Shown: positions 43,749 to 53,145, counted from the stretch's first letter. The stretch is 55,344 bases of DNA from an uncultured Bacteriovoracaceae bacterium (GCA_937923325.1 CAKZUQ010000030.1:1-55344); one strand, 5' to 3'. The notes: generated by a model from the sequence alone, not told the origin. Numbers and translations: made by a program.

Positions 43749-44617
43749 TCGTCTTTTTCCTCCTCACTCTCATTACTAGTAGTCGTTGATTGGGACTCTT
43801 TTGCTAACTTATACATATCCTCTGGAGTAAAACTTGGAAATAATGGTCGGTAAATCCTAACATAAAGTAATTTCGTTTTCTCTGGTGTCATCCACTCTAA
43901 GGTCAGCTTTACTCCATGAGCTATATGTTTTCCATTTTCGATTAATTCTAAGTTATCTACCCATTTTTTAGTTTTAGGGTTCCAAAATTCAAATTTTAAA
44001 GATTCAACATTTCTAAGTAAGACTTGTCTTTTTATATCATCCCATTTTACACCTTCTGGGTTGAAAACATCATTTGCTTGGAACTTTCGAACTAAAATTC
44101 CTTTTGCTCTCAGATTAAGTGTTTTTTCCTCTTCTTCGTTATAAACATTTCTATCAGTTTCAAAAGAGTATTGAACCCAGGCAAAGTGTGATTGCTTGAT
44201 ATTTTTTAATTTTCTTCTATTTGAGCTAGTGAAAAATGTAAAATTATTTTTATCTTCCAGGCTAAATAAAGGGATAGGTAATCCATCATAACTTGGTTTT
44301 GGAAAAGCTTCACTTGATCTATATAGCTCCAAAAGTCTTTCAGCAGCTAAAATACTCTCTTCACTTTCAAGGTTTTCTTTTCTCATTTCATGACTGAAGT
44401 ATAGGGGAGAGTATATTTGGGAGAAGTCCCACTCAAAACGACTAAGAGCTGTTTCAATCTGAAGAATTTCTTTATCTTCAGATAAAACTCTATCTTTTGT
44501 TTGCTGAGAACTGCCAGTAATTGATACGACGGAGATCATAATAAAAGATAGTAGTGTTATGGCAATCATAACCTCAATCAATGTAAATCCGTATTGATTA
44601 TCTATTCTTTTAGTCAT
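43745..44617 (-). CDS. gspJ: Type II secretion minor pseudopilin GspJ
   Basis: The ATG at 44617 overlaps the gspI stop codon (TAATG), giving 290 residues; the open frame also runs back to 44665, inside gspI, which is less likely. The prepilin signal is DNQYGFTLIEVMIAITLLSF, cleaved after Gly, with Glu+5 present. The C-terminal domain has the WDDIKRQVLLRNVESLKFEFW segment typical of GspJ. The end is Ser/Glu-rich (SNESEEEKDE). It forms the tip complex with GspI and GspK. Confidence 0.92.
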   Translation of the reverse strand: MTKRIDNQYGFTLIEVMIAITLLSFIMISVVSITGSSQQTKDRVLSEDKEILQIETALSRFEWDFSQIYSPLYFSHEMRKENLESEESILAAERLLELYRSSEAFPKPSYDGLPIPLFSLEDKNNFTFFTSSNRRKLKNIKQSHFAWVQYSFETDRNVYNEEEEKTLNLRAKGILVRKFQANDVFNPEGVKWDDIKRQVLLRNVESLKFEFWNPKTKKWVDNLELIENGKHIAHGVKLTLEWMTPEKTKLLYVRIYRPLFPSFTPEDMYKLAKESQSTTTSNESEEEKDE

Positions 44618-45165
44618 TAAAATCCAAAGTTTGTATCTAGTTTTGCTTCTGGGTTTGAAATCCAAGAAGTAAGTTCATAGCTATAGTCTGTTTCTGTATT
44701 TATAATAGTTACTCGAACTTGCCAGATTATCTTTTCCATATTTGTTTTTAGTTTATCAAAAACCATCTTTTTTATGGCATTTGTTTTTGTATCTTGATTG
44801 GGATTATCTTCCTCTTCATTGCTTTGACCCATAAGTTGCTCAAGGTTGGGGATCTCAAGCTTTTTATATTCGATTTTATATTTATATTTCTTATAGCCTT
44901 CTATTTCAAAATTCTTACTTTCAACATCATTTTCCAAGGCATTAGTAAATGTAGGAGGGTCTAATACGATTTCATTTATTTTACTTTCAGCTAAATTATG
45001 GAGTGTAATATCCTCGGCCATTAGTATTGACCCAGATATATTAGTTCCTTGTGACATTAGAAAAGTTGAAATAAAAACAGCAAAAATAGTAAGAGCAATC
45101 ATGACTTCAACGAGAGTGAAGCCTTTCTCATTTAATTTATGATTTCTTATTAATCCTTTAGCCAT
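44617..45165 (-). CDS. gspI: Type II secretion minor pseudopilin GspI
   Basis: This 182-residue protein has a prepilin signal LNEKGFTLVEVMIALTIFAVF with Glu+5. The TLHNLAESKINEIVL segment after the helix is the GspI hallmark. A ~17-residue acidic insertion (SNEEEDNPNQDTKTN) interrupts the usual ~120-residue globular part and explains the extra length. The start overlaps gspH by 16 bases, so the four minor pseudopilins are translationally coupled. Confidence 0.93.
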   Translation of the reverse strand: MAKGLIRNHKLNEKGFTLVEVMIALTIFAVFISTFLMSQGTNISGSILMAEDITLHNLAESKINEIVLDPPTFTNALENDVESKNFEIEGYKKYKYKIEYKKLEIPNLEQLMGQSNEEEDNPNQDTKTNAIKKMVFDKLKTNMEKIIWQVRVTIINTETDYSYELTSWISNPEAKLDTNFGF

Positions 45166-45848
45166 TTTTCAAATATATCCTTCATTTTATTATCTTGTGT
45201 ATCTTCCAAGTTTACAAGATCAGTTTCAGAGTAGGTGTAATAATCTACTTCAGTTCTATCTTCAAATGGAGGAATGTCAAAAGAGGCCAGCTCTTCTTCT
45301 GTGCTTATAAAAATTAATGAATTATCTCTTTCGCCTGTAGGGTAGAAGTATATAGAGACTTTACCATCTGCTTTTATAAGGTTCAAGTATGAGCTTGCGA
45401 CTCCAATTACTTCTATATTTTCTGGTAATTTTTTGGGTTCATCTGCAAATTCATCTACACTGCTAAATTGAGCATCTAAACTTTTTATTGTTTTTAGCTG
45501 TTCTTCTCTATCACGTAAAGACATACGATTCTCGTCTTCAAGCTCGGGAAGAATGATATTAGCACTCGTTCCATATTCTACTGTAAACTCCATCGGGTCT
45601 TTATCCATATCAATACTTAATCTAGTTATAGCATTCCTAAGAATTGACTCATTTACAGCAAAACGTACACCTCTATCAAAATCAAAAATGACTTCCTCTA
45701 ACTTTTCACGTTGTCCTCCACTACTTCCTACCGGAATGAGTGTAAAGAGCATAACTACTAAAACTAAGGCCACCATGACCTCAACTAATGAGAAACCTTG
45801 GTGGCCTAATTTATTAAAAAAATTTTGTTTGCTTTGTTCTACTTTTAT
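45150..45848 (-). CDS. gspH: Type II secretion minor pseudopilin GspH, with an ATA start codon
   Basis: The first ATG in frame (45776) lies inside the prepilin signal, so translation must begin earlier. Between the in-frame gspG stop (TAG, 45849-45851) and the signal GHQGFSLVEVM there is no ATG, GTG or TTG. The only start-like codon is ATA at 45848, directly after the stop, with AAGGA seven bases upstream. This gives 232 residues and an 18-residue leader (MKVEQSKQNFFNKLGHQG) before cleavage at Gly-Phe, with Glu+5 present. The globular domain and a late YYTYSETDLVNL segment follow. The alternatives are an AUA start by reinitiation, a frameshift from gspG, or a sequence error. Confidence 0.85.
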   Translation of the reverse strand: MKVEQSKQNFFNKLGHQGFSLVEVMVALVLVVMLFTLIPVGSSGGQREKLEEVIFDFDRGVRFAVNESILRNAITRLSIDMDKDPMEFTVEYGTSANIILPELEDENRMSLRDREEQLKTIKSLDAQFSSVDEFADEPKKLPENIEVIGVASSYLNLIKADGKVSIYFYPTGERDNSLIFISTEEELASFDIPPFEDRTEVDYYTYSETDLVNLEDTQDNKMKDIFEKWLKD

Positions 45849-46304
45849 CTAAAGATCCTTGCTACTAATATCTTTATCAAACTCTTCTTCTCCGCCTTCT
45901 TCGCCATCAGCACCATAAGAAATAAGTTCATATTTTTTACCGTTCGGAGAAATATATTCGAATTCATTTTCCCATGGATCAACAGGAACTTTTCCATCAA
46001 TAAAACCATTTGGTGGGTATCTTTTACATGTTTTACCTGAAGTAGGGGCAGCTACTAGTGCATCTAATCCTTGATCAGTTGTTGGATAAGAACCACACTT
46101 TCTTCTATAGTCCCTTAGTATTTCTCCAAGTTTTTGAATTTGAATCTTTGTTGACTGAACCTGTCCTTCATTTAAGCTTTGAAACACTTGTCCAACTACA
46201 AAAGTACCAGCGATACCTAGAAGTGTTAGTGCAATCAAGATTTCAACTAAACTCATACCACGTTGTGATTTAACAATTGTCTTCACGTCTTCACTTTTAA
46301 ACAT
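45849..46304 (-). CDS. gspG: Type II secretion major pseudopilin GspG
   Basis: GspG builds the pseudopilus shaft. This 151-residue protein has the prepilin signal SQRGMSLVEILIALTLLGIAG, with Met where nearly all GspG have Phe at +1; Glu+5 is kept. The C-terminal calcium-site segment is standard: YPTTDQGLDALVAAP, VDPWENEFEYISPNGK and SYGADGEEGGE. An AAAAGGAA site precedes the ATG. The stop codon sits next to the unusual gspH start. Confidence 0.95.
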   Translation of the reverse strand: MFKSEDVKTIVKSQRGMSLVEILIALTLLGIAGTFVVGQVFQSLNEGQVQSTKIQIQKLGEILRDYRRKCGSYPTTDQGLDALVAAPTSGKTCKRYPPNGFIDGKVPVDPWENEFEYISPNGKKYELISYGADGEEGGEEEFDKDISSKDL

Positions 46305-46341
46305 TAAAAATTCCTTTTACTTATTTTACTATTTTAATGAA

Positions 46342-47550
46342 TTATCTCATTTGATTTAATTTCATCATTGGCATTATAACAGAAAATACAATAAAGCACA
46401 CGGCAATACCTAATCCAACAATCATAATTGGTTCAAGTAATGATGTAAGGCCGCCAATTTTAGCATCTACTTGATCCTCATAGTTTTCTGATACAATATG
46501 TAACATATTTTCTAGTTCACCTGACTTCTCTCCTAAAGTAATCATATGAGTTACCATAGTGGGGAAGTGACCACTTTCAGAAAGAGGGATCGCCATATTT
46601 TTACCTTCACTTATAGCTTCTCTTGCACCTTCAACAGCGTCTTTCATATGAACATTAGGTATTAGGTTTTTTACAATGGCCATGGCCGTAAGAATTGGTA
46701 CTCCTGAATTCATAAGAGTGGCTAAAGTTGAACAAAATCGTGCGACATTAATCATCTTTGTTAGTCCACCAATAATTGGAGCTTTTAAAAGTGCAAAGTG
46801 CCAAACCCTTTCACCTTTTTTAGTGGAAATATATTTTTTAAAACCAAAAAAGGCGGCAATTATTCCCCCAAAAAGTATGTACCAATAGTTGACCATAAAG
46901 TCTGAGATACCAATACTAATTTTAGTTGGAAGGGGTAATTCCATCTTCATTGAAGTAAATATTTTTGCTAATTGCGGTATAACTGCAATGAAAATAACAC
47001 TCATTAAAACAACTCCAACTACCATCATGATAATAGGGTACATCATCGCACCTTGGATTTTTGTTTTCAGTTTCATTTGTGCTTCAGTAAAGTCTGCTAG
47101 TTTTAAAAGAACGATCTCTAAGTTTCCTGAAGCTTCACCGGCTTCAACCATGTTGATATATACATTATTAAAGACTTTTCCATGTTTACTCATGGCCTTC
47201 GCTAAACTTAGGCCTTCGTTTACATCCTGCTTTACTTCAGATAAAACAACTCTTAAATAGTCATTATCAACTTGATCTTGTAGGGCACCTAGAGCTTCTA
47301 CAATCTGAATCTTTGCTTTTACTAGGGTTGCCAATTGCCTAGTCATTAAAGCTAGATCTTGGATTTTTACTTTGTTTCCAAAAGATACAGATGAAGAAGA
47401 GCCTTGCTTTGATTTCTTCTCCTTGATGTTGATTAACATTATTCCAGCTGTTTTTATTTTATGCTTAGCTTGGATTTCTGTTTCAGCATTGATTGTCTGT
47501 TTAATTTCTTTTCCGGTTTTATCTAAACCTTTATAACTATAAATAGGCAT
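46342..47550 (-). CDS. gspF: Type II secretion inner-membrane platform protein GspF
   Basis: GspF is the polytopic core of the assembly platform. This 402-residue protein has an N-terminal YSYKGLDKTGKEIKQTINAE start, two T2SSF helical domains, and three membrane helices (around residues 165-190, 215-235 and 370-395). Conserved segments are MVEAGEASGNLEIVL, ARFCSTLATLMNSGVPILTA and LGEKSGELENML. It lies 3 bases after gspE. Confidence 0.95.
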   Translation of the reverse strand: MPIYSYKGLDKTGKEIKQTINAETEIQAKHKIKTAGIMLINIKEKKSKQGSSSSVSFGNKVKIQDLALMTRQLATLVKAKIQIVEALGALQDQVDNDYLRVVLSEVKQDVNEGLSLAKAMSKHGKVFNNVYINMVEAGEASGNLEIVLLKLADFTEAQMKLKTKIQGAMMYPIIMMVVGVVLMSVIFIAVIPQLAKIFTSMKMELPLPTKISIGISDFMVNYWYILFGGIIAAFFGFKKYISTKKGERVWHFALLKAPIIGGLTKMINVARFCSTLATLMNSGVPILTAMAIVKNLIPNVHMKDAVEGAREAISEGKNMAIPLSESGHFPTMVTHMITLGEKSGELENMLHIVSENYEDQVDAKIGGLTSLLEPIMIVGLGIAVCFIVFSVIMPMMKLNQMR

Positions 47551-47553
47551 TTA

Positions 47554-49281
47554 CTATTCTTCCGATTCTGAAATAATTGCTCTTAGAACTTCTTCTACAG
47601 AGGTAACTCCACCGTATATTTTTTCTATTGCATCATCAGCTAGGGTTAACATACCTTCTTTAACAGCAGCTTTTTTTATTGTAGAAGCGTCTGTCTTTGC
47701 AAGAATTAACTGTCTAATTGTATCTGTCACTATCAGTAGCTCAGCTACAACGGTCATACCTCCATAACCAGTCATGCTACATTTTTCACAGCCCACTGGT
47801 CTACAAACTGTTGCATGCTCAGGAGTAACTTCAATATCTAAGGTTTGTTTTTCAAATTCTGTTAACTCAGTTTCTTCTTTGCACTCATTACATAATTTTC
47901 TAACTAATCTTTGAGCAAGAACTCCAACTAGTGATGAAGAAATCAAAAATGGTTGAACCCCCATATCGATAAGTCGAGTAGGTGCGGCACTAGCATCGTT
48001 GGTATGAAGAGTAGATAAAACAAAGTGACCTGTTAAAGACGCATTGATTGCCATCTCTGCAGTTTCTTGATCTCTAGTCTCTCCAACCATAACAACATCA
48101 GGGTTTTGTCTTAAAATTGCTTTTAGTGCCCTTGCAAAAGATAAATCAATTTTAGGATTTACTTGAATCTGTGATATACCACCGAGTTCATACTCGACAG
48201 GATCTTCTACAGTAATAATCATTCTGTCAGGAGTGTTCATTCTATCTAGGACTGCGAAGAGGGTAGTTGATTTACCATGTCCTGTTGGACCCGTAACATA
48301 AAGCACACCATTTTTCTTTGTTGATAGCTCTTTTAGGCCTTGAAGAACTTTTCCTTGGAATCCTAGACTTTCTAATTCTAAAACAGTATTTGTTTTCTCT
48401 AGAACCCTCATAACGATTCTTTCACCGTTTTGAACAGGGACAGTACTTAGACGTATATCAATATCTTTACCAGCAATTTTTATCTTAATACGACCATCTT
48501 GAGGCAGTCTTTTTTCTGCAATATCAAGCTTGGCCATAACTTTTATCCTTGATGATACGGCGGCGTGAGTTTTCTTAGGTTGTCTTAAAATCTCCGTCAT
48601 AACTCGATTTATCCTAAATCGATATACAACTTCTTTCTCGTAAGGTTCAATGTGAATATCTGATGCTCTTTCTTTTACAGCTCTAAAAATAATAGAGTTA
48701 ACGAACCTTATAACAGGTGCTTCATCTGCTGATGCGTCTAGAATATCAATAGGTCCATCTAGGTCTAAATTTTCTTCAAATTCATCTTCAATTGAGTCAA
48801 CTAAATTTCTATTTGCTTTCTCATAGACTCTGTTTATAGCATCTTGTAACTTCAATGGTGTCGTAACGACTACTGTAATTTCTTTTTTGAAGATTCCAGT
48901 TAGATCATTTAAGGCATTAAAGTTAAATGGATCACTTATGGCAACTGTTACGCTTTCATTTGTTTCAATAATGGGTAATATTTCATGATGTTTAGAGTAG
49001 TTTATTGAAATATCTTTAACGATATTTGGATCAATTTCTTCAATGTTTAACTCTTGTAAGTAGGGAATCTCTACCTGATGACACATCACTTTTACAATAT
49101 CATGAGGATGAATATAGTTCTTTAATAAAAGAATCTCACCTAGAAGCTTGTTTTCTTCTTTTTGAACCTCTAAAGCTTCGTTGAGTTGTGCTTTTGTAAG
49201 AGAAGTGTGTTGTAGGAGAAGTTCTCCAATTTTAGCTTTGTTTGATTCAACTTTCTCCATCAAATGATCTGAAACTTTCAT
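47554..49281 (-). CDS. gspE: Type II secretion ATPase GspE
   Basis: GspE powers pseudopilus assembly. This 575-residue protein has two N-terminal MshEN-like helical domains (IGELLLQHTSLTKAQLNEAL; EILLLKNYIHPHDIV). The ATPase core follows: Walker A GPTGHGKSTT, Asp box ITVEDPVEYEL, Walker B DVVMVGETRDQET and His box LSTLHTNDASAAPTRLIDMG. The zinc-binding tetracysteine pattern reads LCNECKEE...CRPVGCEKCSMTGYGG. Start and stop adjoin gspD without a spacer. Confidence 0.96.
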   Translation of the reverse strand: MKVSDHLMEKVESNKAKIGELLLQHTSLTKAQLNEALEVQKEENKLLGEILLLKNYIHPHDIVKVMCHQVEIPYLQELNIEEIDPNIVKDISINYSKHHEILPIIETNESVTVAISDPFNFNALNDLTGIFKKEITVVVTTPLKLQDAINRVYEKANRNLVDSIEDEFEENLDLDGPIDILDASADEAPVIRFVNSIIFRAVKERASDIHIEPYEKEVVYRFRINRVMTEILRQPKKTHAAVSSRIKVMAKLDIAEKRLPQDGRIKIKIAGKDIDIRLSTVPVQNGERIVMRVLEKTNTVLELESLGFQGKVLQGLKELSTKKNGVLYVTGPTGHGKSTTLFAVLDRMNTPDRMIITVEDPVEYELGGISQIQVNPKIDLSFARALKAILRQNPDVVMVGETRDQETAEMAINASLTGHFVLSTLHTNDASAAPTRLIDMGVQPFLISSSLVGVLAQRLVRKLCNECKEETELTEFEKQTLDIEVTPEHATVCRPVGCEKCSMTGYGGMTVVAELLIVTDTIRQLILAKTDASTIKKAAVKEGMLTLADDAIEKIYGGVTSVEEVLRAIISESEE

Positions 49282-51666
49282 TTATTCAGCATCCTTTGTC
49301 TCTTCTAGTATACTTTGGTAGTCAGGAGCCTCAAGTTCAATATCTTTACTAGGGCCTATACCATCTGATTGATTAGACTTTTGAAATTCATTCATTGAAC
49401 TTGATTCCATATTATTATTTTTAATAACCCTTTTAGTTAATGAGTTTACTTCTTTAGCGAAAGGTAATTCTTCACCTTCAGCTAAATCATTTTTCAAGTG
49501 ATCAGCTCTTTTTGATAATTGATCAATTGTATTCTTAGTCGCATTCTTATCGTAAGGAGAAAGAATTTTTGGAGTTAAGAAAAATAACATATTAACTTTT
49601 TCTAGAGATCTTGATTTGTTTTTAAATAACCAACCAAGAACAGGTATGTCACCTAGTAAAGGAACTTTACTGTAACTTACAATCTCTTTGTCTCTTAGGA
49701 GACCACCCATTGCGATTGTATCTCTATCTTTAACCATTACTTCAGTGATTGCACTTCTTGTGTTCGTTGCAGCTCCACCTCCACTTGTATCAGGGACACC
49801 ACTAAAGTCATTTATACTTTGATTGATCTTTAGTTTTACAAACCTTGTTACTTTATTGATTTGTGGAGTAATTTTAAGACTTAACTTTGCTTCTTGTTGT
49901 TCGTAGCTATCTGTAGATACACCATCATTTGTCGTTGTTGTTTTCACTGGAATTGTAGAACCAACTTCAAATTCAGCATCTGTGTTATCCATTGCTAATA
50001 TTTGAGGAGTGGCCAGTACATTTGTATTAGAGTTTGAAACAATCGCTTTTATAAGGCCGTTTACTGAATTAACTGTTAGAGCATCACCACCTGCCGGATT
50101 AGGGATCTCTACACTTCCTCCACCACCGCCACCTACAAAGAAACCAGATAGGTTAGTTGGATTTCCTGAAAGTAAATCAACAAGTCCATTATTATTCATA
50201 AAACCACCTCGTTGAGCACTTCCACGTCCATAAGCTCCAAAGTACTCAACTCCAAATGATTTTACTTTTGTAATAGTTGTCTCAACAATAAGACCTTCAA
50301 CATAAACTTGATCTCTTGGTATATCTAATTTTGCTATGACATTCTTTAAAGTTAACCAGTCTGTTGGATTAGCAGTCACAACAAGAGCATTATTATTTTT
50401 ATCAGCCGTAACTTTTACTTCACCATTAAACAATGTACTGCCTGATGTTGCTGGAGTAAAAGATCTTGCTCCAGGTCTTACTGTTGATGTTTTTGCCTTA
50501 GAGCCTGAAACTAGTGAACCTAGAGTTTTTGCAAGCTCTTCAGAGTTTCCATAGTTTAAGTAGTGAACATGAATCTTATCTGAATTAGAAGAAACAATTT
50601 GAGTATCTAGTTTTTTTATTAGTGCTCTTAATTGTCTTTCACCTTCAGCATTGGCCATTGCTATAATGGAATTTGTTCTGGGTTCAGCAATTATTTTACT
50701 TATAGAGTTTGAACTCGTTGCACTTGAGCTAGAAAAACGAGTTGAAGACGATGTACCAACTCTGCCTCTTGTTGTTTTACTTGAACTAGAGCCACCTTTA
50801 AGAATTTCATCTAATAATTTAGCAATTTCTTGGGCAGAAGTATTTCTTACTTTAATAATTTGTAAGGATTCATCATGTCCAGGAACATCTATAAACTTGA
50901 TTAGTCTTTCTAGTCTTGCGATATTAGAACCTGTATCCGAAATAATAATTGTATTTGTTTGTTTTATATCAATAATTCTTCCGTATCTACTCATAAAAGG
51001 ACGAAAGTTTCTTGATATTTCACCAGCGTCAACATTCTTTAGTGATAAAACTTTCATCATATGAGACTCAGTATCTGGCGTATAAGTTCCAGTATAAATC
51101 TCTGTTGGAACGTATCTTACATCTCTTGAGTTAATTATTTTATAAAATGCACCAGATTTCACAAGAGTATAACCGGCCATGTTAAGAGCTGCTAAGTATG
51201 CTTTCCATGCATCACCTACAGTTATTGGACTAGGGGCAGTAATAGAAACTTTTCCTTTTACATCTTTATCTAAAATGAGATTAATCCCTGTCAGTTTTTG
51301 CATGTGACGAGTGATCTCCATGATATCAGTATCAGGAAAATCAAAGCTTGTTATAATCTCTGGGCCAAAGGCAGTCTCAGGGTTTAAATTTACATATTTA
51401 GAGTTCTTTACAGCCGGAGCAGAATCATTTCTATTTCCAAAAGTTGAAGAGTTTCCAGAACTAGCTGATGCCGAGTTACTAAAACTATTTTTGCCAAAAT
51501 TATTACTAGCACTTGGTGTAGGTGATTGTACTTGCTGAGCTTTATATCTCGTTTTAGATTTGTATTTCTTAAACTGAGCTATAGACTCTGGACTCATTGC
51601 CATTAACGTTGCAAAAACGAGTGTAGAGCTGATCATCCTTGAGCTTTTAGTGAGCTTCTTCTTCAT
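49282..51666 (-). CDS. gspD: Type II secretion outer-membrane secretin GspD
   Basis: GspD forms the outer-membrane channel. This 794-residue protein has a signal peptide (SSTLVFATLMAMSPESIAQF region), then a Ser/Asn-rich linker, N0 (DIMEITRHMQKLTGINLILDKDVKG) and N1-N3 repeats. A Ser/Thr-rich insertion (~residues 293-325) lies in one N-domain loop. The secretin domain ends with VMVKDRDTIAMGGLLRDKE and VPLLGDIPVLGWLFKN. The glycine-rich GGGGGGSVEIPNP loop is near the gate. Good AAAGGA site before the ATG; no separate pilotin gene was seen. Confidence 0.95.
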   Translation of the reverse strand: MKKKLTKSSRMISSTLVFATLMAMSPESIAQFKKYKSKTRYKAQQVQSPTPSASNNFGKNSFSNSASASSGNSSTFGNRNDSAPAVKNSKYVNLNPETAFGPEIITSFDFPDTDIMEITRHMQKLTGINLILDKDVKGKVSITAPSPITVGDAWKAYLAALNMAGYTLVKSGAFYKIINSRDVRYVPTEIYTGTYTPDTESHMMKVLSLKNVDAGEISRNFRPFMSRYGRIIDIKQTNTIIISDTGSNIARLERLIKFIDVPGHDESLQIIKVRNTSAQEIAKLLDEILKGGSSSSKTTRGRVGTSSSTRFSSSSATSSNSISKIIAEPRTNSIIAMANAEGERQLRALIKKLDTQIVSSNSDKIHVHYLNYGNSEELAKTLGSLVSGSKAKTSTVRPGARSFTPATSGSTLFNGEVKVTADKNNNALVVTANPTDWLTLKNVIAKLDIPRDQVYVEGLIVETTITKVKSFGVEYFGAYGRGSAQRGGFMNNNGLVDLLSGNPTNLSGFFVGGGGGGSVEIPNPAGGDALTVNSVNGLIKAIVSNSNTNVLATPQILAMDNTDAEFEVGSTIPVKTTTTNDGVSTDSYEQQEAKLSLKITPQINKVTRFVKLKINQSINDFSGVPDTSGGGAATNTRSAITEVMVKDRDTIAMGGLLRDKEIVSYSKVPLLGDIPVLGWLFKNKSRSLEKVNMLFFLTPKILSPYDKNATKNTIDQLSKRADHLKNDLAEGEELPFAKEVNSLTKRVIKNNNMESSSMNEFQKSNQSDGIGPSKDIELEAPDYQSILEETKDAE

Positions 51667-51690
51667 GAAGATTCCTTTACTTAAAAAAGT

Positions 51691-53145
51691 CTATTTAAAT
51701 TTATAATCTAGAGGTGTTTCACTTCCACCTCTTTTTACTGTTAAGTTGAGTCTGTCAATATTTGATATTTTTCCAAATAAACTCATAACTGCATTCAAAT
51801 CATTTATCGATTCACCGTTTATTTGAGTAATTATATCGTTATTTTCAATTCCTAAATATGCAAAGATTCCACCTGGCTCAATATCAACTATTTTAAATGA
51901 AATTGAACCGTCAGGATTATTTATCTGTATACCACGTGCTTGAGTTAAAATATCACTGATATTACTCATCTTATCTTTCATAAATGATTTTTCGATTGTG
52001 AAAGAATTCCCTTCGTTTTGGATACCATTAATTTTCTTTTTGTTTTGTGTGAATTGCTTACTTTTAGATGGTGACATTACGGCAATAGGTGAGTTGGTAT
52101 CACTCTCAGTATCTTCACTTTCTATTGCTTCACAACTACCATCTTTTAGATTTTTAACTATTAATTTTTTTCTTTCAATTTTATCTAGTTTGGCCATTCC
52201 ATTGATTTTTTCACCGATTCTGTACTCTTGAAGAAGTCTATCGCCTCTAACTTGTACAGATGCAATTGATTTAACACTATCTTGTAATACAATTGTGTTA
52301 ACGAGTTTAATAGGTAGTCTCGATTTTTTAGAAGCTGACTTACAGGCTATATTTGTTTTTATCTCAGGGCGTTTTGCTCCTGGCTTTTGAATTTTTGCCT
52401 CAGTTTTAAATAACTTTGCATTTCTTATTTTATTAACATCCACAGTCTTAAGTTCATGTGATTTATCAATATCTAAAGAAGTTGTTTTTGGTAGCGCTTT
52501 GTAGTCTTTAGTTCCTGAGAGCATTATCCCAACAGATTTACCAACAACAAATGTAAAAAGGATGATCGAAGTATATTGAAATACTCTATGATATACACCT
52601 CTATTTTTTTGATTAAAAAACTCGTTGTGTAGATTGGCCCAGTTCACTTTTGAGATCTTTTTTGTAAGATCTTTTTGGGCTGTTTTTAAAGCAGGAGGTA
52701 AGTTCATCTTCTGCGTTAAGTTTGTCAGTTTTTGAAGTTTATCACCTTTGTGGTCACTATCATTTGAGTTGTTGATTTTCATTTTTTTAGGCTTTGTTAG
52801 CTGAATGCTAGCAATACTATCTTTCGCTTTTGATAGTGCCATCTTAAACTTGTCTTTTACTGGAATTTTTCCGTGTTCTAAATCAATTGTCTCTTCATCA
52901 AAATTACCCGTTTGATCTTCTGAAACATAATATTCTTCAGGCATTGCAGGTATATCTCCTGTGTTGTCTTCAGAGGTTAAGTTTTGAACAGGTATATCCC
53001 CAGTACGATCTTCATTAATTATTTCATCTTCGCTTACTTCATTAAATTGATCTTCATCCAAATAAGAATCCTCAAAATCTTGAGATTCCATATCGTTTTT
53101 GTTTTTTCTAAATTTTTTCAGTAAGCCTTGAATTTTATTAATCAT
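51691..53145 (-). CDS. gspC: Type II secretion GspC-like protein with a long acidic N-terminus and PDZ domain
   Basis: GspC links the inner-membrane platform to the secretin. Here a single membrane helix lies at about residues 187-209 (VFQYTSIILFTFVVGKSVGIM). The periplasmic HR-like domain follows (KLVNTIVLQDSVKSIASVQV ... RIGEKINGMAKLDKI), and a C-terminal PDZ domain (GGIFAYLGIENNDIITQINGESIND). The ~185-residue cytoplasmic part is far longer than the ~20-60 usual for GspC. It is acidic and holds three copies of an ED-x-TG-D/N motif (EDRTGDIP at 45, EDNTGDIP at 59, EDQTGNFD at 76). It is the first gene of the operon, divergent from the FG-GAP lipoprotein. Confidence 0.85.
   Translation of the reverse strand: MINKIQGLLKKFRKNKNDMESQDFEDSYLDEDQFNEVSEDEIINEDRTGDIPVQNLTSEDNTGDIPAMPEEYYVSEDQTGNFDEETIDLEHGKIPVKDKFKMALSKAKDSIASIQLTKPKKMKINNSNDSDHKGDKLQKLTNLTQKMNLPPALKTAQKDLTKKISKVNWANLHNEFFNQKNRGVYHRVFQYTSIILFTFVVGKSVGIMLSGTKDYKALPKTTSLDIDKSHELKTVDVNKIRNAKLFKTEAKIQKPGAKRPEIKTNIACKSASKKSRLPIKLVNTIVLQDSVKSIASVQVRGDRLLQEYRIGEKINGMAKLDKIERKKLIVKNLKDGSCEAIESEDTESDTNSPIAVMSPSKSKQFTQNKKKINGIQNEGNSFTIEKSFMKDKMSNISDILTQARGIQINNPDGSISFKIVDIEPGGIFAYLGIENNDIITQINGESINDLNAVMSLFGKISNIDRLNLTVKRGGSETPLDYKFK

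Noticed and set aside
45150..45776. GspH starting at the ATG at 45776
   Set aside because: This start would cut off the prepilin signal GFSLVEV, which a pseudopilin needs; the codons upstream clearly encode it.
50651..51064. A 137-residue plus-strand open frame inside gspD
   Set aside because: It is antisense to conserved secretin N-domains, hydrophobic by complement of Ser/Lys codons, and has no ribosome binding site.
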